DNA of 64,000 nt from Rhodococcus gordoniae (GCF_001646655.1 NZ_LPZN01000014.1:1-64000); one strand, 5' to 3'; positions 8,647 to 17,403 are shown, counted from the first letter of the stretch. Numbers and translations: made by a program. Notes: generated from the letters alone by a model not told the origin.

Positions 8647-9446
8647 ACACGCTCGAAACGATCGCCACCGACGGCCTGACCATCGCCAAGCGCAACATGA
8701 TCAAGATCAAGCGTGTACCGGATCTCCTGGTGTTCACCACGCTCTCCCCGATCATGTTCGTGTTGCTGTTCGCCTATGTCTTCGGCAGCGCGATCGAGGT
8801 GCCCGGCATGTCGTACCGGGAGTTCCTCATCGCAGGCATCTTCACCCAGACGGTGATCTTCGGATCCACGTGGACGGGCCTCGGGATGGTCGAGGATCTC
8901 CAGAAGGGCATCATCGACCGGTTCCGGTCGCTGCCGATGGCGCCGTCCGCGGTGCTCATCGGACGCACCACCACCGACGTGCTGATCAATGTGCTCAGCC
9001 TTGTCGTGATGTCGTTGACCGGCCTCCTCGTAGGCTGGCGGATCAACACCTCGCTGGGAGAGGCCCTCGCCGGCTACCTGTTGCTGCTGTTGTTCGCCTA
9101 CGCCCTGTCGTGGGTGATGGCCGTGATCGGCATGTGGATCCGCACACCCGAGGTCTTCAACAACGCCAGCTTCATGGTGATCTTCCCGCTGTCGTTCATC
9201 GCCAACACGTTCGTCGATCCGTCGACGATGCCACCGGTGCTGCGGACCATCGCCGAGTGGAATCCCATCTCGGCGCTGACGCAGGCGGTGCGCGAGTTGT
9301 TCGGCAACACCAATCCCATGGTGCCGCCACCGGACGTGTGGCCCCTGCAGAATCCGATCCTCGCATCGCTGATGTGGACGGCTCTGATGCTGATCGTGTT
9401 CGTGCCGTTCGCGATTCGGAGGTACCAGAAGGCCGTCAGTCGCTGA
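8643..9446 (+). CDS. ABC-2 type exporter permease (DrrB type)
   Basis: 267 residues, six predicted membrane segments: residues ~28-50 (VFTTLSPIMFVLLFAYVFGS), ~60-80, ~108-130 (VLINVLSLVVMSLTGLLVG), ~137-163, ~170-190 and ~233-255 (LMWTALMLIVFVPFAI). The order and the RFRSLPMAP loop are typical of ABC-2 permeases of the DrrB group. It overlaps the ATPase gene by 4 bp, so the two form one exporter. Substrate unknown. Confidence 0.92.
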   Translation: MNTLETIATDGLTIAKRNMIKIKRVPDLLVFTTLSPIMFVLLFAYVFGSAIEVPGMSYREFLIAGIFTQTVIFGSTWTGLGMVEDLQKGIIDRFRSLPMAPSAVLIGRTTTDVLINVLSLVVMSLTGLLVGWRINTSLGEALAGYLLLLLFAYALSWVMAVIGMWIRTPEVFNNASFMVIFPLSFIANTFVDPSTMPPVLRTIAEWNPISALTQAVRELFGNTNPMVPPPDVWPLQNPILASLMWTALMLIVFVPFAIRRYQKAVSR

Positions 9447-9481
9447 CGGCCGAACTCACCTCCCCGTGGGACCGGTGGGAC

Positions 9482-10096
9482 TCACTCGGGGTAGGGCGAG
9501 TACTGCCGCTGACGCAACAACGTGGCCAGGTGCACGGCGTTCCGGGCGACGGATTCGGTGGTCGAGCGCACCGCTTCGGGGATCTCGTCGAGATCCTTGA
9601 AGTCGGTGCCCGACATCGCTTCGCCGTTCCAGTAGGTCGACCCCTGGGCGGGAATGGAGAATCCGATGTCGTTGAGGCTCTGGAACAGGTCGGCGACGAT
9701 CTTGTGCGCACCGTCCTCGTTGCCGACTACTGCGGCGATCCCGACCTTGCCCACCATGCGTGGCCGGTTCTCGTCGTCGGTGTTCGACAGTTCGGCATCG
9801 AGCCGCTCGAGGACACGCTGAGCGACACTCGACATGTGTCCCACCCAGGTCGGTGTGGCGATGAGCAGGATGTCGGCCGAGCCGATGCGCTCGACGATCT
9901 CCGGCCACTGATCCCCGTCGCCCATGTCGGCTTCCACGCCCGGCGCGACGTCGAAATCGACGACCCGGACCGTTTCGACGCTGACGTCGTGCTTCGACAG
10001 TGCGTCGAACACGTGCGCCACCATCTTGTCGGTGCTGGACTCGGCGGGAGACGGCTTGAGGGTGCAATTCAGTGCCACGGCGTGAAGTGCTGTCAT
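9482..10096 (-). CDS. Flavodoxin-like NAD(P)H-dependent oxidoreductase
   Basis: 204 residues with the flavodoxin/NADPH-dependent FMN reductase fold: N-terminal strand with LNCTLKPSPAESST (phosphate-binding loop for FMN), the second FMN loop in LLIATPTWVGHMSS, and VGKVGIAAVVGNEDGAH as third strand. Such proteins reduce quinones, azo dyes or flavins with NAD(P)H. ATG 10096 is preferred over the longer ATG 10117 because it starts directly at the first strand. It converges with the ABC exporter genes and is followed upstream by an unrelated secreted hydrolase. The physiological substrate is unknown. Confidence 0.8.
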   Translation of the reverse strand: MTALHAVALNCTLKPSPAESSTDKMVAHVFDALSKHDVSVETVRVVDFDVAPGVEADMGDGDQWPEIVERIGSADILLIATPTWVGHMSSVAQRVLERLDAELSNTDDENRPRMVGKVGIAAVVGNEDGAHKIVADLFQSLNDIGFSIPAQGSTYWNGEAMSGTDFKDLDEIPEAVRSTTESVARNAVHLATLLRQRQYSPYPE

Positions 10097-10157
10097 GTGC
10101 CGTGGATACCCGCACACCGGGACGACAATCCCGTGTCCCCGATCGTGCGTCGCACGC

Positions 10158-11213
10158 TCAGCGTGCTCGTTCGGCCCAACGGTCGACGGCCGCCGAGAAT
10201 TCCGACGACACGGGCAGAAGCGCGATCAGATCCGCCGGCCCCGGCTGCAGGGGGCCGAGTTCCTCGAGTCCGTGATTCGCGGTGGCGAAATGCTCGAACT
10301 GCAGGTCGGTGTGTGCGAGTGCAGCCCGCAGCGGTTCGACCTGCGCACAGCTGATGTTCAGATCCTTGTCGGAGCAGGTGAGCAGCACAGGGGTGTCGGC
10401 CGCCAACCGGGCGGCGAGTTCGACCGGATCGAGCTCGTCGGCCTCGGCGAGGAACTTGGCGTTCGCGGCATTCAGGCCGAGCTGCGCGACGACCGGGTGC
10501 TGGTCGGCCGGCACGGTGCCGGTCGACCGCAACGATGCGACGGTGCGCGGCAGCTCGGCTCGCACGGCGTCGGCGTCGGCGCCGAGCTGCCCGGAATCGG
10601 CGAGCGCGGTGAGCTGGGCGGACAACAGATCCAGATAGCGCATCGGTAGCGGCGCCAACAGCGCGAAGCCGCTCCCGATGCCGCGATCGGCCAGTGCGAG
10701 TGCGGTCAGGCCGCCCTCGCTGTGTCCGAGGACGAGGATGTCCTCGGCGGCGACGCCGGTGCGTTCGCTGAGCAACCGCACGGCGGCCTCGGCATGATCG
10801 ACCTGCTCGGTGAAGCCGTACTCGCCGACGGTCTCGGGGGTGTAGGTCCCGAGACCTGTCCGGCCGGCCCCGATCTTGTCGAACCGCAGGCTCGCGATGC
10901 CGTGGGCGGCGAGTGCGTCCGCGGAGCGCACCAGGGTGTCGGCCGCAGCGCCGGGCTGATTGCCGTTGCGATCGGTGGGACCGCTGCCCGGAAGCAGCAG
11001 CGCGGCGGCGACCGTCGCACCGTCCGGACTGCGCAGACTGCCGTGGAAGGTGGTGCCGGCGGCCTCGAAGGTCACCGGGCTGTCGCTGCCGGTCGACACG
11101 GTGACCGAACCCGTATCGGGAAGAGCCGCGGCCGTTCCGGCGAGTGTCACACCTCCCGCGAGAACCAGCACGGGCACAGCAGCAGCACCGATCCACCTTC
11201 GCACGTTCCGCAT
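10158..11213 (-). CDS. Secreted alpha/beta hydrolase
   Basis: 351 residues. A Sec signal peptide is visible (RRWIGAAAVPVLVLAGGVTL, cleavage probably after AGTAAA). The mature part has the alpha/beta hydrolase pattern: LLLPGSGPTDRNGN (oxyanion region), ASLRFDKIGAGRT, and the nucleophile elbow VLGHSEGG (Ser); a C-terminal His is likely in ATANHGLEELG. Related proteins are esterases or peptidase-like hydrolases of unknown substrate. The gene is transcribed away from the cholesterol oxidase operon on the same strand with a 60-bp gap; no sterol operator is seen before it. Confidence 0.82.
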   Translation of the reverse strand: MRNVRRWIGAAAVPVLVLAGGVTLAGTAAALPDTGSVTVSTGSDSPVTFEAAGTTFHGSLRSPDGATVAAALLLPGSGPTDRNGNQPGAAADTLVRSADALAAHGIASLRFDKIGAGRTGLGTYTPETVGEYGFTEQVDHAEAAVRLLSERTGVAAEDILVLGHSEGGLTALALADRGIGSGFALLAPLPMRYLDLLSAQLTALADSGQLGADADAVRAELPRTVASLRSTGTVPADQHPVVAQLGLNAANAKFLAEADELDPVELAARLAADTPVLLTCSDKDLNISCAQVEPLRAALAHTDLQFEHFATANHGLEELGPLQPGPADLIALLPVSSEFSAAVDRWAERAR

Positions 11214-11276
11214 GGGGCGAACCCTAGCAAAGGACCGCGCTGTGCCCGTGCCGAGCGAGCTGTGCCCGTGCGCAGT

Positions 11277-13022
11277 TCAGGGGAGGAGGGTGTCGATGAA
11301 AGTGTTGCTGAACACCCGATGCGGATCGAGGCGGTTGTACACCGCACGAGCCGAATCCCAGTTCTCGTCGGACGGTACGCCTTCCCGATAGGTCTCGGGT
11401 AGGCCCTGCGTCAGGATCTGCTCGTCCGTGTACGGCAGGTCGGGACCGAACGCCCAGCCCTTCGACCATTCGGGCCGGAAGGTCGAGTCGCTTCCGTTGT
11501 ACCGCTGTCGCATCCACTGCTCCATCTCCCGGTAAAAGGCGAACATCCCAGGAGTGCCCGGAACGCCGAGGACGTTGAGCCAGATGGCCGTGTCCCATTC
11601 CGGGTGGTCGGGCCGCGGACGGGTCGAGGCGATCGTCGGAGGGCCTGCAGACGGGACGAGGACGTCCTCAGGACGATCCAGTCCGCAACAACGGATTTCG
11701 ACCGGGCCGTTGAGGGGGAACTGCCCCAGGCCGCGATAGTGCTCGATGCGTTCGGCGAACCAGTGGGTGAAGTCGTGGATCACGTTGGCGATGTTGGCCC
11801 GGTTCGTGAGCACCACGCCGCCGCCCTCGGTGAGACGCAGAGTGGTCGCCTTGATGTAGAACTGCAGATCCTTCGACCAGCCCCAGATGTCGGACGATCC
11901 CGTCGCCGCGAGACCGGCCACCGTCACGCCGTAGTAGGTCTGCCCGAAAGCCGGTGCGATCGACGTGTTCCCGGCTGTGATCTGACCCAGCAGGTCGGTG
12001 ATCGGTTCGGGCACGTTGTCGGAGAACGGATAGTTGTACGGTCCGGTCACTTCCCGCGAGGTGGCCGGCTTCTCCGGCGCAAGCGACCACACCTTCATCC
12101 ACGGTTTGTCCGTGAACGGATACCAGATCGCCTCGGCGCGACCCGCAGAGGCGACGAACGATTCGAAGGTCCGACCCGACGCTCCGGCCGGCGCGAACAG
12201 TTCCTGCCAGGAGACGTCGGTGAAGGACCGGCACCGCATCCGGTAGTTCGGTCCGGCCTGCAGGGTGACGGACGTGATGAACGTGCGGCCGAGGTGGGTG
12301 AGCAGGGGAGTGATCTCGGGGTCGGCGCGGGTGAACGTGCGCAGCGCGTAGGCGCTGCCGTCCCATTCGACGGCAGTCAGCTCGGTGACGAGGTTGCTCA
12401 TCGACCCGAAAGTGTGTCCGGGAAGGGTGGATTCACCGTCCGCGGGCAGGGCGGCGCCGTGGGCGTTGACGGCGAGTGCCCCTGCGATCGACAACACCCC
12501 GGGCGCAGGCAGATTCGCGAGTCCGAGACCGTGGTCCTGCAGTGCCGCGGTGATCGCGTCGAGTGTCGCGCCGGGATCGGCCGTGACGGTCGCGGGTGAG
12601 CCGCCGGGGTTCACCCGCACCCGGTTGAGATGGAGCATGGTGTCGGCGAGGATCACCCGGTCGACGGGCGCACCGTTGACGATCGTCAGCGGTGTCCAGC
12701 CGTGCATCGCTCCGCGCGGACGGATGGTGTATCCGCTCCGGTGTGCCCAGTTCACGAGACGCACGATGTCGTCGGGAGTGCGCGGCGCACAGGTCTGGAT
12801 CGCGTCCAGCATGATCTCTTTCGACCAGTTCTGGTATGCCTGCTGATAGAGCTCGATGCCCTCGGGGAAACCCGGTGGGGTAGGGAGTGTCGCCCCTGCC
12901 GATCCGGAAGGAACCGCGTGGACCGGAGTCCAGCCGCCGATCGCGGTGACGGCCAGCGCGCCTGCACCGGCCGCAAGGAAGCCGCGCCGCGACAGGCGCG
13001 GCGACGAATCACGAAGTGTCAT
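11277..13022 (-). CDS. Class II (VAO-type) cholesterol oxidase, Tat-exported
   Basis: 581 residues. The N-terminus has a twin-arginine signal (RLSRRGFLAAGAGALAVTAI), so the folded flavoprotein is exported. It is followed by a VAO/FAD_binding_4 domain in which GAMHGWTPL holds the probable histidine for covalent FAD attachment, GVLSIAGALAVNAHGAA the FAD loop, and then the cholesterol-oxidase substrate-binding domain. It oxidises the 3-hydroxyl of cholesterol and isomerises the product to cholest-4-en-3-one, releasing hydrogen peroxide. ATG 13022 is chosen because it begins the signal peptide; the frame stays open upstream without signal. It lies downstream of the MaoC hydratase and kstD on the same strand, 32 bp after the former, so it may be part of the KstR-controlled unit. 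Confidence 0.88.
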   Translation of the reverse strand: MTLRDSSPRLSRRGFLAAGAGALAVTAIGGWTPVHAVPSGSAGATLPTPPGFPEGIELYQQAYQNWSKEIMLDAIQTCAPRTPDDIVRLVNWAHRSGYTIRPRGAMHGWTPLTIVNGAPVDRVILADTMLHLNRVRVNPGGSPATVTADPGATLDAITAALQDHGLGLANLPAPGVLSIAGALAVNAHGAALPADGESTLPGHTFGSMSNLVTELTAVEWDGSAYALRTFTRADPEITPLLTHLGRTFITSVTLQAGPNYRMRCRSFTDVSWQELFAPAGASGRTFESFVASAGRAEAIWYPFTDKPWMKVWSLAPEKPATSREVTGPYNYPFSDNVPEPITDLLGQITAGNTSIAPAFGQTYYGVTVAGLAATGSSDIWGWSKDLQFYIKATTLRLTEGGGVVLTNRANIANVIHDFTHWFAERIEHYRGLGQFPLNGPVEIRCCGLDRPEDVLVPSAGPPTIASTRPRPDHPEWDTAIWLNVLGVPGTPGMFAFYREMEQWMRQRYNGSDSTFRPEWSKGWAFGPDLPYTDEQILTQGLPETYREGVPSDENWDSARAVYNRLDPHRVFSNTFIDTLLP

Positions 13023-13054
13023 TTCGTATGTCGCTCTTTCGGGGGGCGTGGCGC

Positions 13055-13915
13055 TCAGGCCACGGTGAGTACCACGTCGGTCAGGGCGGGGGCGAGGTCG
13101 CGTTCGACCACGGATGCGGTGACGAGCTTGCGTTCGCCGTCGTTCCAGACGCGCACCCGGAGTGTCTCGCCGGGGAAGACCACGCCGGCGAAACGGGCAC
13201 GGAATCCTTTCACGCGGGACGCGTCCGCATCCAGCAGGTTGTCGGTCACGGCCCTGCACACGATGCCGTAGGTGCACAGCCCGTGCAGGATGGGTGCGGG
13301 AAATCCTGCCGCGGAAGCGAACTCCGGATCGGAATGGAGCGGGTTGCGGTCGCCGCACAGCCGGTACAACAACGCTTGCTGAGGCAGGGTGGGCACGTCG
13401 AACTCGGCATCCGGCGCGCGATCGGGGTACTCCACCGACTCCGACGGTCCACGTTCACCGCCGAAACCGCCCTCGCCGCGAGCGAAGATCGACGACCGTG
13501 CGGTCCACAGGGGGGTGCCGTCGAGATCCTCGGTCCTCGATTCCTGGACGACGACAGCGGCCTTGCCCTTGTCCCATACCTCGGCGATGCGGGTGATCGT
13601 GCGTCCCTTGCCCGAAGCCGGGACGGGTGCGTGCACGGTCACCTCCTGACTGCCGTGGACGACTCGGGCGAGATCGATCTCGATTCCGGGGAACGATACC
13701 TTCGGCGGCTCGACCTGGTGGAAGGTCGCGGCGACGGTCGCGAAGGTGGGGAGCACCTGGGGCTCCTTGTCGTGGAGGTATCGGAGTTCGCCTGCGTCGG
13801 TCGGGCGGGAACCGGCACCGATGCCGAGGTTGTAGAGCTGGACATCGGTACTGTTCCACTCGAATTCCTGGGCGGGCAGTTCGGCTCCGACGGCAACCGA
13901 GGGATCGATGGGCAC
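13055..13915 (-). CDS. hsd4B: Steroid enoyl-CoA hydratase ChsH3/Hsd4B (double MaoC)
   Basis: 286 residues, the length of the mycobacterial homologue. Two hot-dog repeats; the second holds the hydratase-2 motif YRLCGDRNPLHSDPEFA with catalytic Asp and His, followed by PILHGLCTYG. It hydrates enoyl-CoA intermediates during sterol side-chain beta-oxidation; in mycobacteria the gene lies next to kstD, as here. The GTG at 13915 is preceded by GAAAGGAAG at proper distance, which fixes the start; the open frame runs further upstream without ribosome site. The kstD stop is 40 bp upstream, so both are likely on one transcript. A paralogue is at 56026. Confidence 0.87.
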   Translation of the reverse strand: MPIDPSVAVGAELPAQEFEWNSTDVQLYNLGIGAGSRPTDAGELRYLHDKEPQVLPTFATVAATFHQVEPPKVSFPGIEIDLARVVHGSQEVTVHAPVPASGKGRTITRIAEVWDKGKAAVVVQESRTEDLDGTPLWTARSSIFARGEGGFGGERGPSESVEYPDRAPDAEFDVPTLPQQALLYRLCGDRNPLHSDPEFASAAGFPAPILHGLCTYGIVCRAVTDNLLDADASRVKGFRARFAGVVFPGETLRVRVWNDGERKLVTASVVERDLAPALTDVVLTVA

Positions 13916-13955
13916 AGGCGCTTCCTTTCTACGGCTCGAACTCGGGTCGGTCGGG

Positions 13956-15668
13956 TCACACGGTGTCGGCGGATGCTCGCATTTCTCCGGTGTGGTCGTC
14001 ACGTGTGCGGTCGAGGATGTCGAGTGCCGCGAGGTAGCCGAAGGTCATCGCCGGTCCGATGGTGGCGCCGGGGCCGGCATAGGTGTGGCCCATGACCGGC
14101 GAGCTGACGTTGCCGGTCGCGTAGAGGCCGTCGATCACGGTGCCGTCCTCGCGCAGGACCCGGCCGTGGACGTCGGTGACGAGGCCACCCTTGGTGCCGA
14201 GATCACCGGGGACCACCGCGAACGCGTAGAACGGGGCCTTGTCGACCACGCCGAGGCTCGGGTTCGGCTTGTTGCGCGGGTCCCCGTAGTAGTGGTCGTA
14301 GTGGGATTCGCCGCGGCCGAAGTCCTCGTCCTTCCCGGCGCGTGCGAACCCGTTGAACCGCTGCACGGTCTCGGTGAGGGCGTCGGCCGGCACCCCGATC
14401 CTCTCGGCGAGTTCGGCGATGGAACCGGCCTTGACGAGTACGCCGGCCTCGAACCACCGGCGGGGGAAGGGGGTGCGGGGTGTGATGCCGGCGAAGGTGT
14501 AGCGGTCGCGGTAACGCTGATCGAGGATCAGCCAGCTGGGGGTGTTCTCTCCCGGACCGTCGCCGCGTCCGTGCTTGCCGCCGTACATCGCATGGGTCGC
14601 CTCGACGTAGGGCGCCGACTCGTTGACGAAGCGCTTGCCCGCTGTATTGACCATGAGGCAACCGGGGAGACTGCGTTCCGACAGTGCGAACCACGGGCCG
14701 CCGGTGAGCGTGAAGGACGGCCCCCACCAGGCGTCGTCCATGAAGTCGACTGCGGCGCCGAGCTTCTGTCCGGCGAGGATGCCGTCGCCGGTGTTGGCCT
14801 TCGCCCCCACGGTCCACTCGGTGCCGATCGGCTGACGCTGGTACTGCGCCCGCATCTCGGCGTTGTGCTCGAAACCGCCGCTGGCGAGGATGACGCCCTT
14901 GCGGGCGCGGATGATGCGCTTCTCACCGTTCGCGACGACCTCGACACCGCGCACGGTGCCGTCCTCGACGACGAGGTCGGTGAGCGCGGTCTCCAGGAGG
15001 AGGGGGACGCCGGCGTCGCGCAGGCCGATTCGCAGACCGGCCATGAGCGCCTGGCCCCGGACGAGCAGGTGCTTCCTGGTGAGATTCGCCCAGACGAAAC
15101 GCGCCCCGACCCGCATGGCGCGCGCCGGTCCGCGCGGGTTGCGCATGAGCAGGTTCAACCACTTGTAGTCGGCCTGGGTGATGACGAAATTCTTGGGAGC
15201 GCGGGCGTAATCGGGTTCGAGGAGTGCGAGATCCTCGCCGAGGCGGCGCCCGTCGAAAGGTGCCGGTTCCACCGAACGGCCCCCCGGACGTCCGCCGGGC
15301 GCCTCGGGGTAGTAGTCGGAATAGCCCGGTACCCACTGCAGTTCGAGCGCGCTGTTCTTCAGGACGAAGGAGAGCATCTCCGGTCCGCGATCGATATAGG
15401 TGTCGATCTTCTCGGCGGGCACGTCGTCGCCGATGATGCTGTGGAGGTACTTCCGGGCTTCCTCGGGGGTGTCGTCCACTCCGGCGGCCTTCAGTGCCTC
15501 GTTGTTCGGGATCCACACACCGCCACCCGATCGGGCGCTCGACCCGCCGTAGCGCGGCGCCTTCTCGATCAGGACCACGTCGGCACCCTTGCGGGCGGCG
15601 GTGACGGCGGCGGTCATCCCGCCGGCACCGCTGCCGACGACAACGATGTCGTATTCCTGCTTCGTCAT
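13956..15668 (-). CDS. kstD: 3-Ketosteroid delta-1-dehydrogenase KstD
   Basis: 570 residues, FAD-dependent. The N-terminal GxGxxG flavin motif reads VVVGSGAGGMTAAVTAAR, followed by YGGSSARSGGGVWIPNN; the C-terminus carries YATGNVSSPVMGHTYAGPG and GPAMTFGYLAA, characteristic of KstD with the active-site Tyr and Gly stretch. It removes hydrogens from C1 and C2 of 3-keto-4-ene steroids, which together with KshA leads to 9,10-seco opening of ring B. ATG 15668 is almost adjacent to a KstR box (15670-15683) and no ribosome site fits, so the mRNA is probably leaderless. Downstream on the same strand: hsd4B and cholesterol oxidase. Confidence 0.93.
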   Translation of the reverse strand: MTKQEYDIVVVGSGAGGMTAAVTAARKGADVVLIEKAPRYGGSSARSGGGVWIPNNEALKAAGVDDTPEEARKYLHSIIGDDVPAEKIDTYIDRGPEMLSFVLKNSALELQWVPGYSDYYPEAPGGRPGGRSVEPAPFDGRRLGEDLALLEPDYARAPKNFVITQADYKWLNLLMRNPRGPARAMRVGARFVWANLTRKHLLVRGQALMAGLRIGLRDAGVPLLLETALTDLVVEDGTVRGVEVVANGEKRIIRARKGVILASGGFEHNAEMRAQYQRQPIGTEWTVGAKANTGDGILAGQKLGAAVDFMDDAWWGPSFTLTGGPWFALSERSLPGCLMVNTAGKRFVNESAPYVEATHAMYGGKHGRGDGPGENTPSWLILDQRYRDRYTFAGITPRTPFPRRWFEAGVLVKAGSIAELAERIGVPADALTETVQRFNGFARAGKDEDFGRGESHYDHYYGDPRNKPNPSLGVVDKAPFYAFAVVPGDLGTKGGLVTDVHGRVLREDGTVIDGLYATGNVSSPVMGHTYAGPGATIGPAMTFGYLAALDILDRTRDDHTGEMRASADTV

Positions 15669-15669
15669 G

Positions 15670-15683
15670 TAGAACACGTTATA
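15670..15683. promoter_or_regulatory. KstR operator over the kstD start
   Basis: TAGAACACGTTATA matches TnnAACnnGTTnnA exactly. Read in the direction of kstD it begins with TATAAC, a good -10 hexamer, with the ATG only ten bases further on, so operator, -10 box and transcription start overlap. Confidence 0.85.
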
Positions 15684-15786
15684 GAAATGGTGGTGCCGAG
15701 TCCATCCCCGAAAACGAAGAGTCCTGGGCGTGAACCGAAGACGGCGTGATGTCGGCAGTGGAACCGGATACCACCGAGGAAAGGGA

Positions 15787-15823
15787 ACGCGACAGCACCG
15801 TCGGTGGGACGGTGCTGTCGCGT
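15787..15823 (-). terminator. Hairpin terminator of the kshA operon
   Basis: A perfect 16-bp inverted repeat (ACGCGACAGCACCGTC and complement) with a 5-base loop lies 23 bp after the stop of the small cysteine protein, between it and the kstD promoter. Confidence 0.75.
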
Positions 15824-15845
15824 GGCGGGTCGGTGACCGGGTCGG

Positions 15846-16208
15846 TCAGGTGGGGGATCCGTCGGGCACGGGAAGGGTGCCGTCGAGCACGGCCCGGTCG
15901 ATGCTCGCCCCGAGTTGCGGACACCCTTCGCGCGGCGTGATGGACGAACCTCGCGTCGAGGTGCTTCCTCGGAAGGTCGGGCACACGGTGTCCGGATCCT
16001 CCTGCCACTGCACGCTCGTGTGCGAGAGGCTGCTCTTGCGGACGAGGACGCACGTGCCGCACTCGCGGCACCGTACCTCGTGCTGGCCGGACTCCAGGTA
16101 GTTGATCTTGTCGATGGCGGTCTGAGCGGCGACGGCCTCGGCCCGGCCGGGCCACTCGGAGAAGTCCGGGGACTTCGCCCACCTGCTCTGTCGGGCCGAG
16201 GCGCTCAT
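15846..16208 (-). CDS. Small KshA-linked four-cysteine protein (copy 1)
   Basis: 120 residues, no known function that I recognise. The core reads VRCRECGTCVLVRKSSLSHT followed by SVQWQ, then VCPTF and GCPQL: a C-x2-C pair plus two later Cys-Pro sites (a fifth Cys follows the pair). This suggests a zinc ribbon or a small iron-sulfur/rubredoxin-like protein. The ATG at 16208 is 2 bp beyond the kshA stop, so both are on one transcript. A clearly homologous gene directly follows the second kshA at 59919, with the same spacing of the conserved residues, which argues for a function tied to the oxygenase, such as electron transfer, cofactor insertion or stability. Confidence 0.82.
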   Translation of the reverse strand: MSASARQSRWAKSPDFSEWPGRAEAVAAQTAIDKINYLESGQHEVRCRECGTCVLVRKSSLSHTSVQWQEDPDTVCPTFRGSTSTRGSSITPREGCPQLGASIDRAVLDGTLPVPDGSPT

Positions 16209-16210
16209 CG

Positions 16211-17359
16211 TCAGACCTCCGCTTCCTGCTGGCCCTGTTCTTCCTCGCGCTTCGTGCGTTCGAGGTTCTCGGCGACTTCCTTCTCCCAGGCCTCGTTCGC
16301 CTTGGCGGTGTCGACTTCGAACTCGAAGCGGCCCGTCATCTTCTCCGTCACGTCGGCGACGTCGACGTAGAACTGCTCGTACCAGCGCCGGAGCTGGTAG
16401 ACCGGACCGTCCTCGTCGCACAGCAGCGGATTCTCGATCTTGGTCTTGTTCTTCCAGATCTCGACGTCCTGCAGGAAGCCCTCACCGACACCTTCGGTGA
16501 GCTTGGCGGCCAGTGCATCCGACTGCTCCGCCGACATGCCCGTGGGCTTCTTGACGATGACGCCGTACTGGAGCATGAACGAATCGTGCGTGATCGGGTA
16601 ATGGCAGTTGATCAACACGGATTCGGTCCGGTACCCGCCGTAGTTGTTCTCGAGCGGATTGATCATGTAGGACGGGCCGTAATAGGCCGCATACGACCGG
16701 AGTGTCGACTCCATGCCGTACTGCGTCGCCATGCCCTTGTCCGGCCGCCCCCGGGTGTTGAGGTACTGCTCGGCGATATGCCCCTCGAAGACGTTCTTGA
16801 AGAACGTGGGGAAGGCGTAGTGGATGTAGAAGAAGTGCGCCATGTCGACGACGTTGTCGATGATCTCCCGGCAGTTGGAACCTTCGATGAGGATCTGGTT
16901 CCAGGTCCAGTCCGTCCATTCGTCGCTGCCGTACTGCTCGATCTCGGGGATCGTGACGTCCGCCGGCGGCTCGTTGCCCTCGGGGTCGTTCCAGACGAAC
17001 AGCTGTCCGTGGCGCTCCATCGTCGTCCACGCCCGGGTCCGCGCGAGCGGTGGGACGCGACGCGCATAGGGGATGTCGGTGCACTTGCCGTTGCCGCCCC
17101 ACCGCCAGTCGTGGAACGGGCAGGCGACCGAGTCGCCCTTGATCTCCCCTTGCGACAGGTCGCCGCCCATGTGGCGGCAGTACGCGTCGAGCACCTTCAG
17201 ATCGCCGTTGCTGTCGGCCCACACCACGAGTTTCGTGCCGAAGGCCTCGACGGCGTGGGGCTTGCCGTCCCTGAACGTGCGACCGAGGCCGAGGCAGTGC
17301 CAGCCTCGCGCGAAACGCGTCCGGACCTCTCCGACGTCGATCTCGCGAATCTGTGCCAT
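16211..17359 (-). CDS. kshA: 3-Ketosteroid 9-alpha-hydroxylase oxygenase KshA
   Basis: 382 residues, the family length. The Rieske [2Fe-2S] site is visible as CRHMGG and CPFHDWRWGG (C-x-H ... C-x2-H, residues ~60-85); the mononuclear iron site lies in IDNVVDMAHFFYIHYAFP (Asn/Asp, His, His). It takes electrons from KshB and hydroxylates C9 of androstadienedione-like steroids, which with KstD action breaks ring B. ATG 17359 follows GGAAGGAAGTGA. A perfect KstR box lies at 17390-17403 upstream, and the divergent hsaA operon shares the intergenic region. The small cysteine protein follows 2 bp downstream. Confidence 0.93.
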   Translation of the reverse strand: MAQIREIDVGEVRTRFARGWHCLGLGRTFRDGKPHAVEAFGTKLVVWADSNGDLKVLDAYCRHMGGDLSQGEIKGDSVACPFHDWRWGGNGKCTDIPYARRVPPLARTRAWTTMERHGQLFVWNDPEGNEPPADVTIPEIEQYGSDEWTDWTWNQILIEGSNCREIIDNVVDMAHFFYIHYAFPTFFKNVFEGHIAEQYLNTRGRPDKGMATQYGMESTLRSYAAYYGPSYMINPLENNYGGYRTESVLINCHYPITHDSFMLQYGVIVKKPTGMSAEQSDALAAKLTEGVGEGFLQDVEIWKNKTKIENPLLCDEDGPVYQLRRWYEQFYVDVADVTEKMTGRFEFEVDTAKANEAWEKEVAENLERTKREEEQGQQEAEV

Positions 17360-17389
17360 GTCCGCTCACTTCCTTCCGGAAATCATCTC

Positions 17390-17403
17390 TAGAACACGTT
17401 ATA
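17390..17403. promoter_or_regulatory. KstR operator (kshA promoter)
   Basis: TAGAACACGTTATA, the same 14-mer as at kstD and an exact match to TnnAACnnGTTnnA, 30 bp before the kshA ATG. Read towards kshA it contains TATAAC as possible -10. Confidence 0.88.
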
